A DNA stretch of 64,000 nucleotides from Tichowtungia aerotolerans (GTDB lineage: Bacteria; Verrucomicrobiota; Kiritimatiellia; Kiritimatiellales; Tichowtungiaceae), in assembly GCF_009905215.1 (NCBI RefSeq), contig NZ_CP047593.1:1492900-1556899 (forward strand), read 5' to 3'. Shown in pieces: positions 1-7,479 of the stretch. Within the stretch, counting starts at the first letter, position 1; each line of letters begins with the position of its first letter. Made by a program: the position numbers and the translations under genes. The notes beneath the pieces are model-generated. The model did no database searches and had not been told where the DNA came from. It saw only the letters and a list, made by a program, of their open reading frames with translations.

Positions 1-228
1 CAGCGGCTGATCATTGACGCCGGTGAAAAAGACGGGGCGTATAAAGGTATGCGTTTTCTGGTTATTCGTTCGGACGGCGGATTCGAACAAGGCAAGGTGC
101 TTCAGGCCGGCAACCGGCCGGCAGAACTTGTGATTTCAAAGGTTGAGTCCCAGACGGCCTTCGCTATACTTTTCGGCAGACATCCTGATCTGGCGGTACG
201 CGCGGGAGATTATGTCTTTGCACGATGA
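1..228 (+). CDS. C-terminal end of an unidentified protein (partial)
   Basis: The frame is open from the first base of the window and ends with TGA at 226-228, giving the last 75 residues. They form an all-beta tail with a GMRFLVIR segment and the ending AGDYVFAR. The tail resembles the last 60 or so residues of the next gene, which has GDTFAIITR, so the two may share a small C-terminal beta-domain like those at the ends of FlgT/CsgG-like envelope proteins; this is inference. The stop overlaps the next ATG in an ATGA junction, so the two genes are translationally coupled. The start lies outside the window and the function is unknown. Confidence 0.7.
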   Translation, partial: QRLIIDAGEKDGAYKGMRFLVIRSDGGFEQGKVLQAGNRPAELVISKVESQTAFAILFGRHPDLAVRAGDYVFAR

Positions 229-1835
229 AAACGCAGTGTCAGCTTATTCTGCTCGGAGTCGTTCTTGCGGCAGTAACAGCCTGTGAACGGCCGCAGCCGG
301 GCGTGTTAGAAAAACCACCGGATACAACACCTCCGGCGCTGACCTACCACGCACTCGTCATCGGCATCGGTGATTATAACGGAACCGGCTGGCTGCAGCT
401 CGGCACCGCGCGCGCCGATGCAGAAGAAATCGGCGATGTGCTCCACGAACGCTACGGATTTCATGTGACGAAACTGACCGACCATCAGGCGACGCGCGGC
501 AATATCCTTCGCGCGCTCGACCAACTGATGCAGCTGACTTCCAATGATGCACTGCTGATTTATTTTGCAGGTCATGGCTCTTATGATGAATCGATGGGCG
601 AAGGCTACTGGATTCCGTTTGGAGCGGAACGTTCGCGAATGGGGCTGCCCGCCAAGGAGGACTGGCTCTGGAACAGCAGTATCAGCCGGATCCTCCAGGC
701 CTCACCCGCAAGACATATTCTGCTGGTGGCCGACACCTGCTATGGCGGCGCGCTGTTCCGGGGAGAAGAAACCCCGGAGAAATCCGATCACTGGTACCGC
801 CGCGCCATGGATGTTCCCTCGCGCTACCTGATTACAAGCGGCAACCTGGAACCTGTGCTCGACAGCGGAATCCGTCACAGTGTATTTGCACAGGAGTTGC
901 TCAACTATCTTCGCTATGCTGAACAGGAGTTTTTTTCGGCATCCGACATTGCCGTTGCCATTCGCTCGAAGGTCAGCCGTTTGACCGGACAGCTGGTGCG
1001 GATGGGGCCGCTGCCTTCCCCGGCACACGCCGGCGGCGAATTCGTTTTTGTCCGCTCGGGCAGCATTCTGGCTCAGAACACAGAGCCTGTGCCGGATCCG
1101 GCGGTCTTCCGCAATGCGGAACCGATCGGAACCCTGCAATCGCTTGCCGACCGGATTGAAAGCGCATCTTTTATGCGGCCGCGGGTTCTCGCCTGTCTCG
1201 GGCCTTCCGGTGACAATGCCGAGGAAACGGCAGTAGTTCGCAGTCGGCTTCAGGACGCTCTCCGGTCCATCGGGGGAACCGTCCTGGTGGAACGCGAGGC
1301 CTTTGATGACCTGCTGCAGGAAGTTGAACTTGGCAAGTCCGGCATGGCCGATCGACGCGCGGCCATGGAAATCGGGAGACTTCTGCCCGCCAGCCTGATC
1401 CTGTTCGGAGAAATGGTTCCGTTCGACGGCCAAACCGAAATTCAGCTTCGGGTTGTCGATACAGAAACCTCTCGTGTGCTCAGCGCTGTGAACGAACCTT
1501 TTACAGATCGAAGCGATCTGGATTCGGCCTGCCGCACCCTGGCCGAACAAATCATGCAGGCGGTGGATCGCGCCCGGCCGGTCATTATGCCGGCCCGTCC
1601 GACCGACGATGGAAATCTGACGGCGGGCTGGGGTCGCTTTCATGGGGCTCAGGTTGGTGATACGTTTGCTATCATTACCCGTACGGGCATCGGAACCATC
1701 GCGCCGAAAGAAACCGTATGCGGCACTGCAAAGATTCTTTCTCTGGGAGAGGAAGAAGCCCTGTTTGCTGCAGATTGGAGTCGTGCGGATACCAACCGGC
1801 CAGCTACGCAGCTGTGGCTGAAAGCAACGTTCTGA
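225..1835 (+). CDS. Lipoprotein with caspase-like (peptidase C14) domain and CsgG/LpoB-like domain
   Basis: The 536-residue product begins with a lipoprotein signal (lipobox VTAC, Cys20). Residues about 41-280 form a caspase/metacaspase fold: the first strand carries ALVIGIGDY, the catalytic His is H117 in YFAGHGSYD, and the nucleophile is C172 in ADTCYGG. After a linker, residues about 315-455 resemble the nucleotide-like fold of CsgG/LpoB/TolB-N envelope proteins (VLACLGPSG, then MEIGRLLPASLILFGEM). The last 70 residues resemble the tail of the upstream gene. It is probably an envelope lipoprotein with a cysteine-protease domain; the substrate is unknown. It overlaps the upstream gene by ATGA and the converging regulator gene by 32 bp at its 3' end. 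Confidence 0.85.
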   Translation: MKTQCQLILLGVVLAAVTACERPQPGVLEKPPDTTPPALTYHALVIGIGDYNGTGWLQLGTARADAEEIGDVLHERYGFHVTKLTDHQATRGNILRALDQLMQLTSNDALLIYFAGHGSYDESMGEGYWIPFGAERSRMGLPAKEDWLWNSSISRILQASPARHILLVADTCYGGALFRGEETPEKSDHWYRRAMDVPSRYLITSGNLEPVLDSGIRHSVFAQELLNYLRYAEQEFFSASDIAVAIRSKVSRLTGQLVRMGPLPSPAHAGGEFVFVRSGSILAQNTEPVPDPAVFRNAEPIGTLQSLADRIESASFMRPRVLACLGPSGDNAEETAVVRSRLQDALRSIGGTVLVEREAFDDLLQEVELGKSGMADRRAAMEIGRLLPASLILFGEMVPFDGQTEIQLRVVDTETSRVLSAVNEPFTDRSDLDSACRTLAEQIMQAVDRARPVIMPARPTDDGNLTAGWGRFHGAQVGDTFAIITRTGIGTIAPKETVCGTAKILSLGEEEALFAADWSRADTNRPATQLWLKATF

Positions 1836-2511
1836 CCATTTGAAGATCATCCGGGCTGTCGATGCCTCGTCGGGCTGCGCGACGCATAAAAGTCACCGAC
1901 GTGTAGAGCAGATCCGACCCTTTCTTAAGATGCAGTTTTTTCCGAATGCGATCCCGATAGCTTTCGATGGTCTTCACTTTCAGATTCATGATTTCTGCGA
2001 TCCTCTTCGTGGCATATCCGCAGCCGGTTAAACAAAACACTTCTGCCTCGCGCCGGGAAAGTGTCGGGAAATCAGGGACTGCATCGCCCATTTGCCGGCG
2101 ACAGCGCTTTGCCTGTGGGCTGATGTATTGTATTCCGCGGCTTACCATGCGAATTGCACGCATCAATTCCTTCGATGTGTCTGCAGAAGAAATGTATCCA
2201 TCGGCTCCGGAGTCCAGAGCCGTTTTTGCATACACATCCTCGTAATCAGATTTGCATGAAAAAGCAAGAATGCCGATCCAGCTGAATTCGCGCCTTAGGC
2301 GGCGAAGCATCCTCAGTTCCGAACTGTGTTTCTGTGACACGTTAATCAAAATCATCTGAGGACGATATTCAAAGATCAGTTCCTGCAAATCGCTTCCGGC
2401 AGATGTTACGGCACAAACATCGACCCGCTTTTCCCGATGCAGTTTCTCCACGAATTCATCCCGAAGCGGACAATTCCCCTGCAGCACAACAATACGTGTA
2501 ACATTATTCAT
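1804..2511 (-). CDS. NarL/FixJ-type LuxR regulator with degenerate receiver domain
   Basis: The protein has 235 residues. Residues 1-125 have the receiver-domain layout and residues about 145-205 form a LuxR-type helix-turn-helix (LSRREAEVFCLTGCGYATKRIA, then VKTIESYRDRIRKKL). The receiver lacks the usual acidic pair near residues 11-12, where LQGN is found, and the phospho-acceptor position is N57 (MILINVS in place of the usual LLDLS). It is therefore unlikely to be phosphorylated in the normal way, and no partner kinase is visible. The gene converges on the caspase-lipoprotein gene and overlaps its end. ATG at 2509-2511 follows an AT-rich leader. Confidence 0.85.
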   Translation of the reverse strand: MNNVTRIVVLQGNCPLRDEFVEKLHREKRVDVCAVTSAGSDLQELIFEYRPQMILINVSQKHSSELRMLRRLRREFSWIGILAFSCKSDYEDVYAKTALDSGADGYISSADTSKELMRAIRMVSRGIQYISPQAKRCRRQMGDAVPDFPTLSRREAEVFCLTGCGYATKRIAEIMNLKVKTIESYRDRIRKKLHLKKGSDLLYTSVTFMRRAARRGIDSPDDLQMVRTLLSATAA

Positions 2512-2557
2512 TTTACCCTCCCGATTAAGTTGCTCTGTCTAATCAGTCGGAATACGT

Positions 2558-2572
2558 GGGGAAATCTTCCCC
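2558..2572. promoter_or_regulatory. Inverted repeat GGGGAA-ATC-TTCCCC upstream of the LuxR-type gene
   Basis: A perfect 6-bp inverted repeat with a 3-bp centre lies 47 bp upstream of the LuxR-type gene start. A shorter relative, GGGGATTTCCCC, lies upstream of the ribbon-helix-helix gene at 3026-3037. It may be an operator. Confidence 0.35.
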
Positions 2573-2611
2573 GAAAAATGAATAAAAATCGTAGTTTTCC
2601 CTACAAAGCAA

Positions 2612-2637
2612 AAAAACCCCGGTAAACCGGGGTTTTT
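2612..2637. terminator. Rho-independent terminator, usable on both strands
   Basis: A 6-bp CCCCGG/CCGGGG stem with a TAAA loop is flanked by an A-run on the left and a T-run on the right. On the minus strand it would end transcription of the ribbon-helix-helix gene. Confidence 0.85.
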
Positions 2638-2777
2638 AGCAAGGCGATTAAAGCGTTATGTGATGAGAAAAGAAACACGGCGCTGCAAGAAGCACCTGCC
2701 AGGCAACCTTGGCCGTATTGAGAAACGCCACATCAGAACAGCAAATCGCACAAGAATCAGATCATCAGTAAAATTAA

Positions 2778-2960
2778 TTACTGCTTTTCAGACAGTGTAA
2801 GCTTTTTACCGGAGTCAATCCACTGCTGCAGAATGATCTTACAATATTTGCTTTTGCTGATGTGCATCGAGCTCGCACGTTTTTCCAGTTCATCAGCCAT
2901 TTTCTTATTCATGTTGATACCGATCGTTTTGGTACCCTTTCCAATTGGATTTGTTGCCAT
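2778..2960 (-). CDS. Ribbon-helix-helix (CopG/Arc-like) small protein
   Basis: The 60-residue basic protein has an early beta-strand (TKTIGINM) followed by two helices (KKMADELEKRA and ISKSKYCKIILQQWI), which is the ribbon-helix-helix layout of small DNA-binding regulators and antitoxins. The ATG at 2960 was chosen because an AAAGGA Shine-Dalgarno sequence lies 7 bases upstream; a longer frame from 2999 has none. No toxin gene adjoins it. The bidirectional terminator at 2612-2637 lies downstream. Confidence 0.7.
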   Translation of the reverse strand: MATNPIGKGTKTIGINMNKKMADELEKRASSMHISKSKYCKIILQQWIDSGKKLTLSEKQ

Positions 2961-3025
2961 GTTGTTTCCTTTCTTAAAATTGAGACAGGATAGTGCCATT
3001 TCCGAACAAAAATCAAATCTTTTAT

Positions 3026-3037
3026 GGGGATTTCCCC
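3026..3037. promoter_or_regulatory. Palindrome GGGGATTTCCCC upstream of the ribbon-helix-helix gene
   Basis: An inverted repeat lies 66 bp upstream of the chosen start and resembles the palindrome at 2558-2572. It may be an operator for one of the two adjacent DNA-binding proteins. Confidence 0.3.
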
Positions 3038-3104
3038 CGCAAACAACAGCGGTAATGGCATGAAAATTCTGTAAGCTTGCAAATCTACTGATATTTTTCG
3101 GATT

Positions 3105-3428
3105 TTATAACGAATTTCTAATCCAATCGAGAAAGTCGGGGTTTCCTCCTTCGAGCGATAGAAAAACAATGCAGGGACACTCGTATGAATGCATTTCTTT
3201 GATTCGTACAACCAGTTTTTCAGATTGCTCCGCTACTGTTTTAAGTAGGAGCAGGGTTTCATCTTCGCGGCAAATGCTGCCCTGCCACTCAAAAACGGAA
3301 CGGACTCCCGAAAGGATATTGGCGCAGGCGGCCAGCTTTTCTGTCACAACGGCTTCCGCAATTCGTTCCGCTTCCTCGCGGCTTCCCACAGTAACATATG
3401 CTAATTTTATATCCATTTGATGACGCAT
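3105..3428 (-). CDS. cutA: CutA1-type divalent-cation tolerance protein
   Basis: The protein has 107 residues, the normal CutA1 length. It shows the family order: AYVTVGSREEAERIAEAVVTEKLAACANI near the N-terminus, SVFEWQGSICREDETLLLLKT in the middle and the HSYECPCIVFLSLEGGN segment near the C-terminus. CutA1 proteins are small cytoplasmic trimers linked to copper tolerance; the biochemical role is not settled. The true start may be the in-frame ATG at 3416, which gives MDIKLAYVT; neither ATG has a well-placed ribosome binding site. Confidence 0.9.
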   Translation of the reverse strand: MRHQMDIKLAYVTVGSREEAERIAEAVVTEKLAACANILSGVRSVFEWQGSICREDETLLLLKTVAEQSEKLVVRIKEMHSYECPCIVFLSLEGGNPDFLDWIRNSL

Positions 3429-3595
3429 GCCTTCAGTGTATTTGCGTCGTCGGAATCCACCAGCGGAAATTCAACCTAAAAAACGGCTGTCATTGCCGGG
3501 TTCTTTGTCAGTTCCAGGGGTTCGTTCAGCTTTTCAGTCATCGTATTTTGCAGGTAGATGACGTCAATTGGCCCTGCCGATCCGGGCGGTTTTGT
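3414..3595 (-). pseudogene. Possible decayed gene end between cutA and the DsbD-like gene
   Basis: One minus-strand frame reads like the end of a real protein (IDVIYLQNTMTEKLNE, then an in-frame TAG, then VEFPLVDSDDANTLKAC) and ends with TAA inside the start of cutA. No start codon and no family were recognised. It may be a relic or chance. Confidence 0.25.
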
Positions 3596-3665
3596 CTAAA
3601 CGCAGGAGACAGAACGGTTTCTTTGCAATGGAAGCCTATTGCCCGTACGCTCACGGATTGTTCCG

Positions 3666-4805
3666 TTAAAAACGAAGAATCAACAGGGCCATGAGGACAA
3701 AAAAGAAACCCAGAAGAATCTTCGAAACCGCGACATTCCTGCGGCTCCAAAGAATCAGTGTTTGTGCACGAAGGCCAAAGTATACCGCTGTAAAAATCAG
3801 TACCAGCGGGAGAACAAACAGTAAATTATACACAATCAAAAACAGCCAGGCCCGGGAATCTGTCAGCGCCTTATCTTTCAGAATCAGCACCAGCGTCGGC
3901 ACGTAAACCTGACCGGTGCAAACGCTCTCTAATGCAGTCACCAGCATTCCGATAAACAATCCTCCCAAAACCAGATGTCCTGTTTTCAATCCACGACGCA
4001 TTACCGTATGGATTCGTTTTTTCATGCCGGTTGAGAGCTGAAGCGTCACGTCATGCCCGTCGTGGCTCTTTCGGAAACGAAATGCATCTCGAAATGACAG
4101 TACCGACAGGACCAGAAGAATCGCGATGGTTCCCCATTCGATCGCAGAGCGAATCATTTTATACCCTGCGAAAAGATGCAGGACACGAACCAGACCAAAA
4201 CCCAAAGCCAGATACGTCACAAATGACGCTGTGCAAAACGAAACCCCCAAAAGTATCAGCTGCCGATTCCGCACTTTGGAAACAGCAAGCAGACTCATAA
4301 AAAAGACCAGCGTCGAAATCGCACAGGGATTAATTCCATCTAAAAACCCTGCAGCAATTACTGCCGGCCATGTGAAATCGCGGAATCGTTCTTCAGCGAT
4401 CGAAGAATCAAACCCGTGGCCGCTTCGGTTCGTCATCGCATCCTTTTGAGAATCCTCCCGAGTCTGTCCGGCAAGTTCAGAAATCACGGCAAAAAGCTTT
4501 TCTACATCAGGCGACGCGCCAAAAAAGTGCTGCTTTTCTATCACCAGATAAGATCGATCTGCCCCCGTATATCCGGCGGCATCCTCCAGCTGCAGGAGGT
4601 ACATAAAATTGGTTTCAAGCCCAATATCATACGATTCAACAGCACAGGAACCGCCAAACCGCTCTTCGATCCGGGGCAGAATCTCCTGCTCAATCCGCTC
4701 GCAATCCCGACAGCCCGGCTCATAGAAAAAATCAATCTGCACTGCACCCTGCGTGAGCCCGCACAGACACAACACAAACCAGAACTGTCTAAAAAACCCA
4801 TTCAT
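3666..4805 (-). CDS. Thioredoxin-like domain fused to DsbD/CcdA-type membrane domain
   Basis: The 379-residue protein has an N-terminal signal or anchor, then a thioredoxin/glutaredoxin-like domain (FFYEPGCRDCERI, redox pair C32/C35). From about residue 145 it has six hydrophobic segments of the DsbD/CcdA type. The two membrane cysteines that carry electrons in that family are visible as C161 (GINPCAIS) and C296 (VCTGQVY). It probably moves reducing equivalents from the cytoplasm across the inner membrane. In classical DsbD the thioredoxin-like domain is C-terminal; here it is N-terminal. ATG at 4805 has only a weak ribosome binding site. Confidence 0.8.
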   Translation of the reverse strand: MNGFFRQFWFVLCLCGLTQGAVQIDFFYEPGCRDCERIEQEILPRIEERFGGSCAVESYDIGLETNFMYLLQLEDAAGYTGADRSYLVIEKQHFFGASPDVEKLFAVISELAGQTREDSQKDAMTNRSGHGFDSSIAEERFRDFTWPAVIAAGFLDGINPCAISTLVFFMSLLAVSKVRNRQLILLGVSFCTASFVTYLALGFGLVRVLHLFAGYKMIRSAIEWGTIAILLVLSVLSFRDAFRFRKSHDGHDVTLQLSTGMKKRIHTVMRRGLKTGHLVLGGLFIGMLVTALESVCTGQVYVPTLVLILKDKALTDSRAWLFLIVYNLLFVLPLVLIFTAVYFGLRAQTLILWSRRNVAVSKILLGFFFVLMALLILRF

Positions 4806-4830
4806 ACTGATAAAGGGTCTGGTTCAGCCA

Positions 4831-6159
4831 CTACTCGGATGCTGTCCGGCGGAGACGGGCAATAAACATGCCGTCGCCGGGGCCGTCCCACGGCCAGATC
4901 TGCAAAGTCCCGTTGGTCGGCTCGCCGGACAGTGGATTGGCAAACGCCTCCGGCGCAAATTCCGGATTGCTTTCAAGAAAGCGTTCCAGAGCTTCCGTTG
5001 TTTCTTCGCGGGTAAACGTGCAGACAGCATAGATCAGCAGTCCGCCCGGCTTCACGCATTGAGCCGCGTTGTTGAGCATCCGCACCTGAAGATTGCGCTT
5101 TTGCGCCGGATCGCGCGGGTCGGATCTCCAGCGGGCATCCGGGTTGCGGCTCCAGGTTCCCCATCCCGAACAGGGGGCATCCACCACAACGCCGTCCCAC
5201 TGTTTCGTGAATGGATCATCCTTCGCCAGATCATGAGGCTGGGAGCGGATAAAGGAAATGCCGTCTGTACGGGCGCGCTTTTTCATTTCCTTAAGCGCCT
5301 GCTCGCGCACATCGGTGGCCAGCACCTTGCCGGACGAACCAATCACATCGGCCATTTGGAGTGTTTTGCCGCCCGCGCCGGCGCAGGCATCCCACCAGTC
5401 GCTCCCTTTTTCAGGGGCCGCGATTGCGACAACCGCCTGCGAAGCCACATCCTGCACTTCAAACTGTCCGCCGTGGCCGAGCGCACCGAGCGAGCGGCCC
5501 GCGGGAATCGAAACCGCATTTTCAAGCTGCGGATGCTGCTCGAATGGAATGCCCGCCTCAGACAGCATTTTTTTGAAGATGTCGTTACGCAAACGCAGCC
5601 AGGTCGGAGGGCGGGTCTGCAGCGTTTCATAAAACAGCGATTCCGTTTCCGCTGGAAATTCGACGCTTTTTCCAAACTCTGGAAAAACGAGATCGGATTT
5701 TTCCAAAGGTTGGAACGCTTTGCCATTGGGGCCGGATTCTTTTTCCAAACCTTGGAAAAGTTCGTTGAGCGCCGCGAGTTTTTCATCGAGCGTTTTATCA
5801 CTGAGTACCGGCCAGCGGTCGCTTTCAAGTGCCGGATGGATTTCGGTCAGGTCGAGATGAACGGACAGCGAGGCGGCTTCGGTCAGGTCGAGATTCAGCG
5901 GCCGGGTCCATCCGAGCCAGCGGAAGTAGGAGAAAAAGGTTTCAGAAAGAAACCGGCGGTCGCGCGAACCGAGTTCCCGATGCTGTTTGAAAAAGCGGGC
6001 GAGCACCCGATCGGCCGGATGGCCTTTTTCGAGGATATGCGGGACGAGCTCCGCGAGCATTTCGCCAACCAGCGAACGTTGTCGGGCTATAATTTTTTCT
6101 GAAAGCTTTTTTTTCATTCCTGATCCGTTTTTTGTTTTTTCAATTCGAAAAGCGGGCAT
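4831..6159 (-). CDS. RsmB-like rRNA cytosine-C5 methyltransferase (NOP2/Sun family)
   Basis: About 442 residues. The C-terminal half is a Rossmann methyltransferase: SAM-binding WWDACAGAGGKTLQMAD, the motif IV proline-cysteine in VVDAPCSGWGTWSRNPD, and the motif VI catalytic Cys in YAVCTFTREET. The N-terminal part is the helical RNA-binding region. The likely target is a cytosine of 16S rRNA using S-adenosylmethionine. The start at 6159 follows a GAGGGG Shine-Dalgarno sequence; ATGs at 6204 and 6117 are alternatives. The gene carries two perfect TTCCAANNNTTGGAA palindromes and one near copy between residues about 165 and 200, so this linker is partly made of repeat sequence. It is divergent from the kinase gene at 6238. 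Confidence 0.85.
   Translation of the reverse strand: MPAFRIEKTKNGSGMKKKLSEKIIARQRSLVGEMLAELVPHILEKGHPADRVLARFFKQHRELGSRDRRFLSETFFSYFRWLGWTRPLNLDLTEAASLSVHLDLTEIHPALESDRWPVLSDKTLDEKLAALNELFQGLEKESGPNGKAFQPLEKSDLVFPEFGKSVEFPAETESLFYETLQTRPPTWLRLRNDIFKKMLSEAGIPFEQHPQLENAVSIPAGRSLGALGHGGQFEVQDVASQAVVAIAAPEKGSDWWDACAGAGGKTLQMADVIGSSGKVLATDVREQALKEMKKRARTDGISFIRSQPHDLAKDDPFTKQWDGVVVDAPCSGWGTWSRNPDARWRSDPRDPAQKRNLQVRMLNNAAQCVKPGGLLIYAVCTFTREETTEALERFLESNPEFAPEAFANPLSGEPTNGTLQIWPWDGPGDGMFIARLRRTASE
5701..5757. repeat. Two perfect TTCCAANNNTTGGAA palindromes (5701-5715, 5743-5757)
   Basis: The centres are AGG and ACC. Both lie in the RsmB-like gene and encode FQPLE and FQGLE. A copy with one mismatch lies just upstream at 5669-5683. 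Confidence 0.85.
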
Positions 6160-6237
6160 AATCGCCCCTCTTCTCTCCCAAGAGAAGCAAAAAGGAGTGC
6201 TCATTTACCTAGATAACCAGAATATAAGGATAGAGAC

Positions 6238-7398
6238 ATGGCAAAAGAACTTGGCTTTGTTTTGATCACCCCGCATTCATTGCGGAAATCTCGTACAGGC
6301 GGAATCATCGGTCGGTTCAGTCGCATTGAAGGACTGGAATTCGTGGCGGCCCGCATGTTCGGGCCGAGTCAGGAGCTCGTGGAACGCTACGCCGAACTGG
6401 TGCGCACTCATCCGGATGTCACTCCGGAAAGCCAGGAAATGCTGTCTGACTATATTCTGCGTGCCTTCGGCCCCGAAACCGATACCGGACGCCCTCACCG
6501 GACCATGATGCTTTTCTTTGAGGGCGAAAACGCCATCCGGAAGATTCATGACGCCGCCGGCGGCTTTGACGATACGCAGGAATCTGCGGATACCGTTCGC
6601 GGAACCTACGGTGACTCGGTTCACGACCCGGACGGCAACCTGATCTACTTCGAACCTGCCGTACTGCTCGGCCCGACACTGGACTGCGCCCGCGAATCAA
6701 TCAAGCTCTGGCTGGAATATGCGGAAGCCGACGGCGGCATCATCCGCAATCCGCTCAGCCTTCCCGAAGAGGATATGCAGAAAACACTCGTGATTATCAA
6801 GCCGGACAACTTCCGCTTCCCGAGCTCCCGTCCCGGCAACATCATCGATCTTTTCTCCCGTTCCGGCCTGCGGCTGATCGGTGCACAGGTGCACCGCATG
6901 AGCATGGCTGAAGCCAAAGAGTTTTACGGTCCTGTACAAAAGGTTCTGCGCGAAAAGCTGTGCTGCAACACCACCGAAAAGGCCTGCGCAATACTGGAAG
7001 ATGAATTCGGCTTCCCGATGCCCGACAATGTTAGGGAAGCGCTGAACCAGACCCTTGGACTGTCTTATGGCGACCACCAGTTCTATCGCATCATGCAGTT
7101 CATGACCGGCCTCTGGCTGCCGGATGTTCCGGAAGACGAGATCGAAGAAGACGGCACCGTCCGCTGTCTGGTTCTGGTTTATGCCGGCAGCGATGCGGTC
7201 AATAAAATCCGGACCATCCTCGGTCCGACCGATCCGAGCAAAGCCCAGCCGGGATCTGTTCGCAAGGAATACGGAAGCGACATTATGGTCAACGCAGCTC
7301 ATGCGTCCGACTCGCCGGAAAACGCGAAACGTGAAATGGGAATTCTGAAACCGGAACGCAATGCACTCAAGAAATGGTTTGATCTCTACTATTCGTAG
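6238..7398 (+). CDS. Two-domain nucleoside diphosphate kinase
   Basis: The 386-residue protein has two nucleoside diphosphate kinase domains in tandem. The C-terminal one (about 185-375) keeps the canonical order TLVIIKPDNF, then the phospho-histidine region MVNAAHASDSPENAKRE. The N-terminal one (about 5-165) is more diverged but still has a histidine in GDSVHDPDGN. Family members transfer a phosphate between nucleoside tri- and diphosphates through a phospho-histidine and are usually single domains of about 140 residues. ATG at 6238 has an AAGGA site upstream. The stop codon merges into a short repeat at 7397. Confidence 0.85.
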   Translation: MAKELGFVLITPHSLRKSRTGGIIGRFSRIEGLEFVAARMFGPSQELVERYAELVRTHPDVTPESQEMLSDYILRAFGPETDTGRPHRTMMLFFEGENAIRKIHDAAGGFDDTQESADTVRGTYGDSVHDPDGNLIYFEPAVLLGPTLDCARESIKLWLEYAEADGGIIRNPLSLPEEDMQKTLVIIKPDNFRFPSSRPGNIIDLFSRSGLRLIGAQVHRMSMAEAKEFYGPVQKVLREKLCCNTTEKACAILEDEFGFPMPDNVREALNQTLGLSYGDHQFYRIMQFMTGLWLPDVPEDEIEEDGTVRCLVLVYAGSDAVNKIRTILGPTDPSKAQPGSVRKEYGSDIMVNAAHASDSPENAKREMGILKPERNALKKWFDLYYS

Positions 7399-7465
7399 TG
7401 CGTATTGAGTAGTGCGTATAAGAAAAAGAGCGTGCGCAGGACGCGGCACGTCAATACGCAGTGTG
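7395..7465. repeat. Phrase-like repeat with AGTGCGTA units
   Basis: AGTGCGTA occurs at 7397-7404 and 7411-7418, and the inverted AATACGCA lies near 7453-7460. The repeat begins in the stop codon of the kinase gene and fills the gap to the aminotransferase start. Confidence 0.6.
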
Positions 7466-7479
7466 CATGGAGACAAGTT

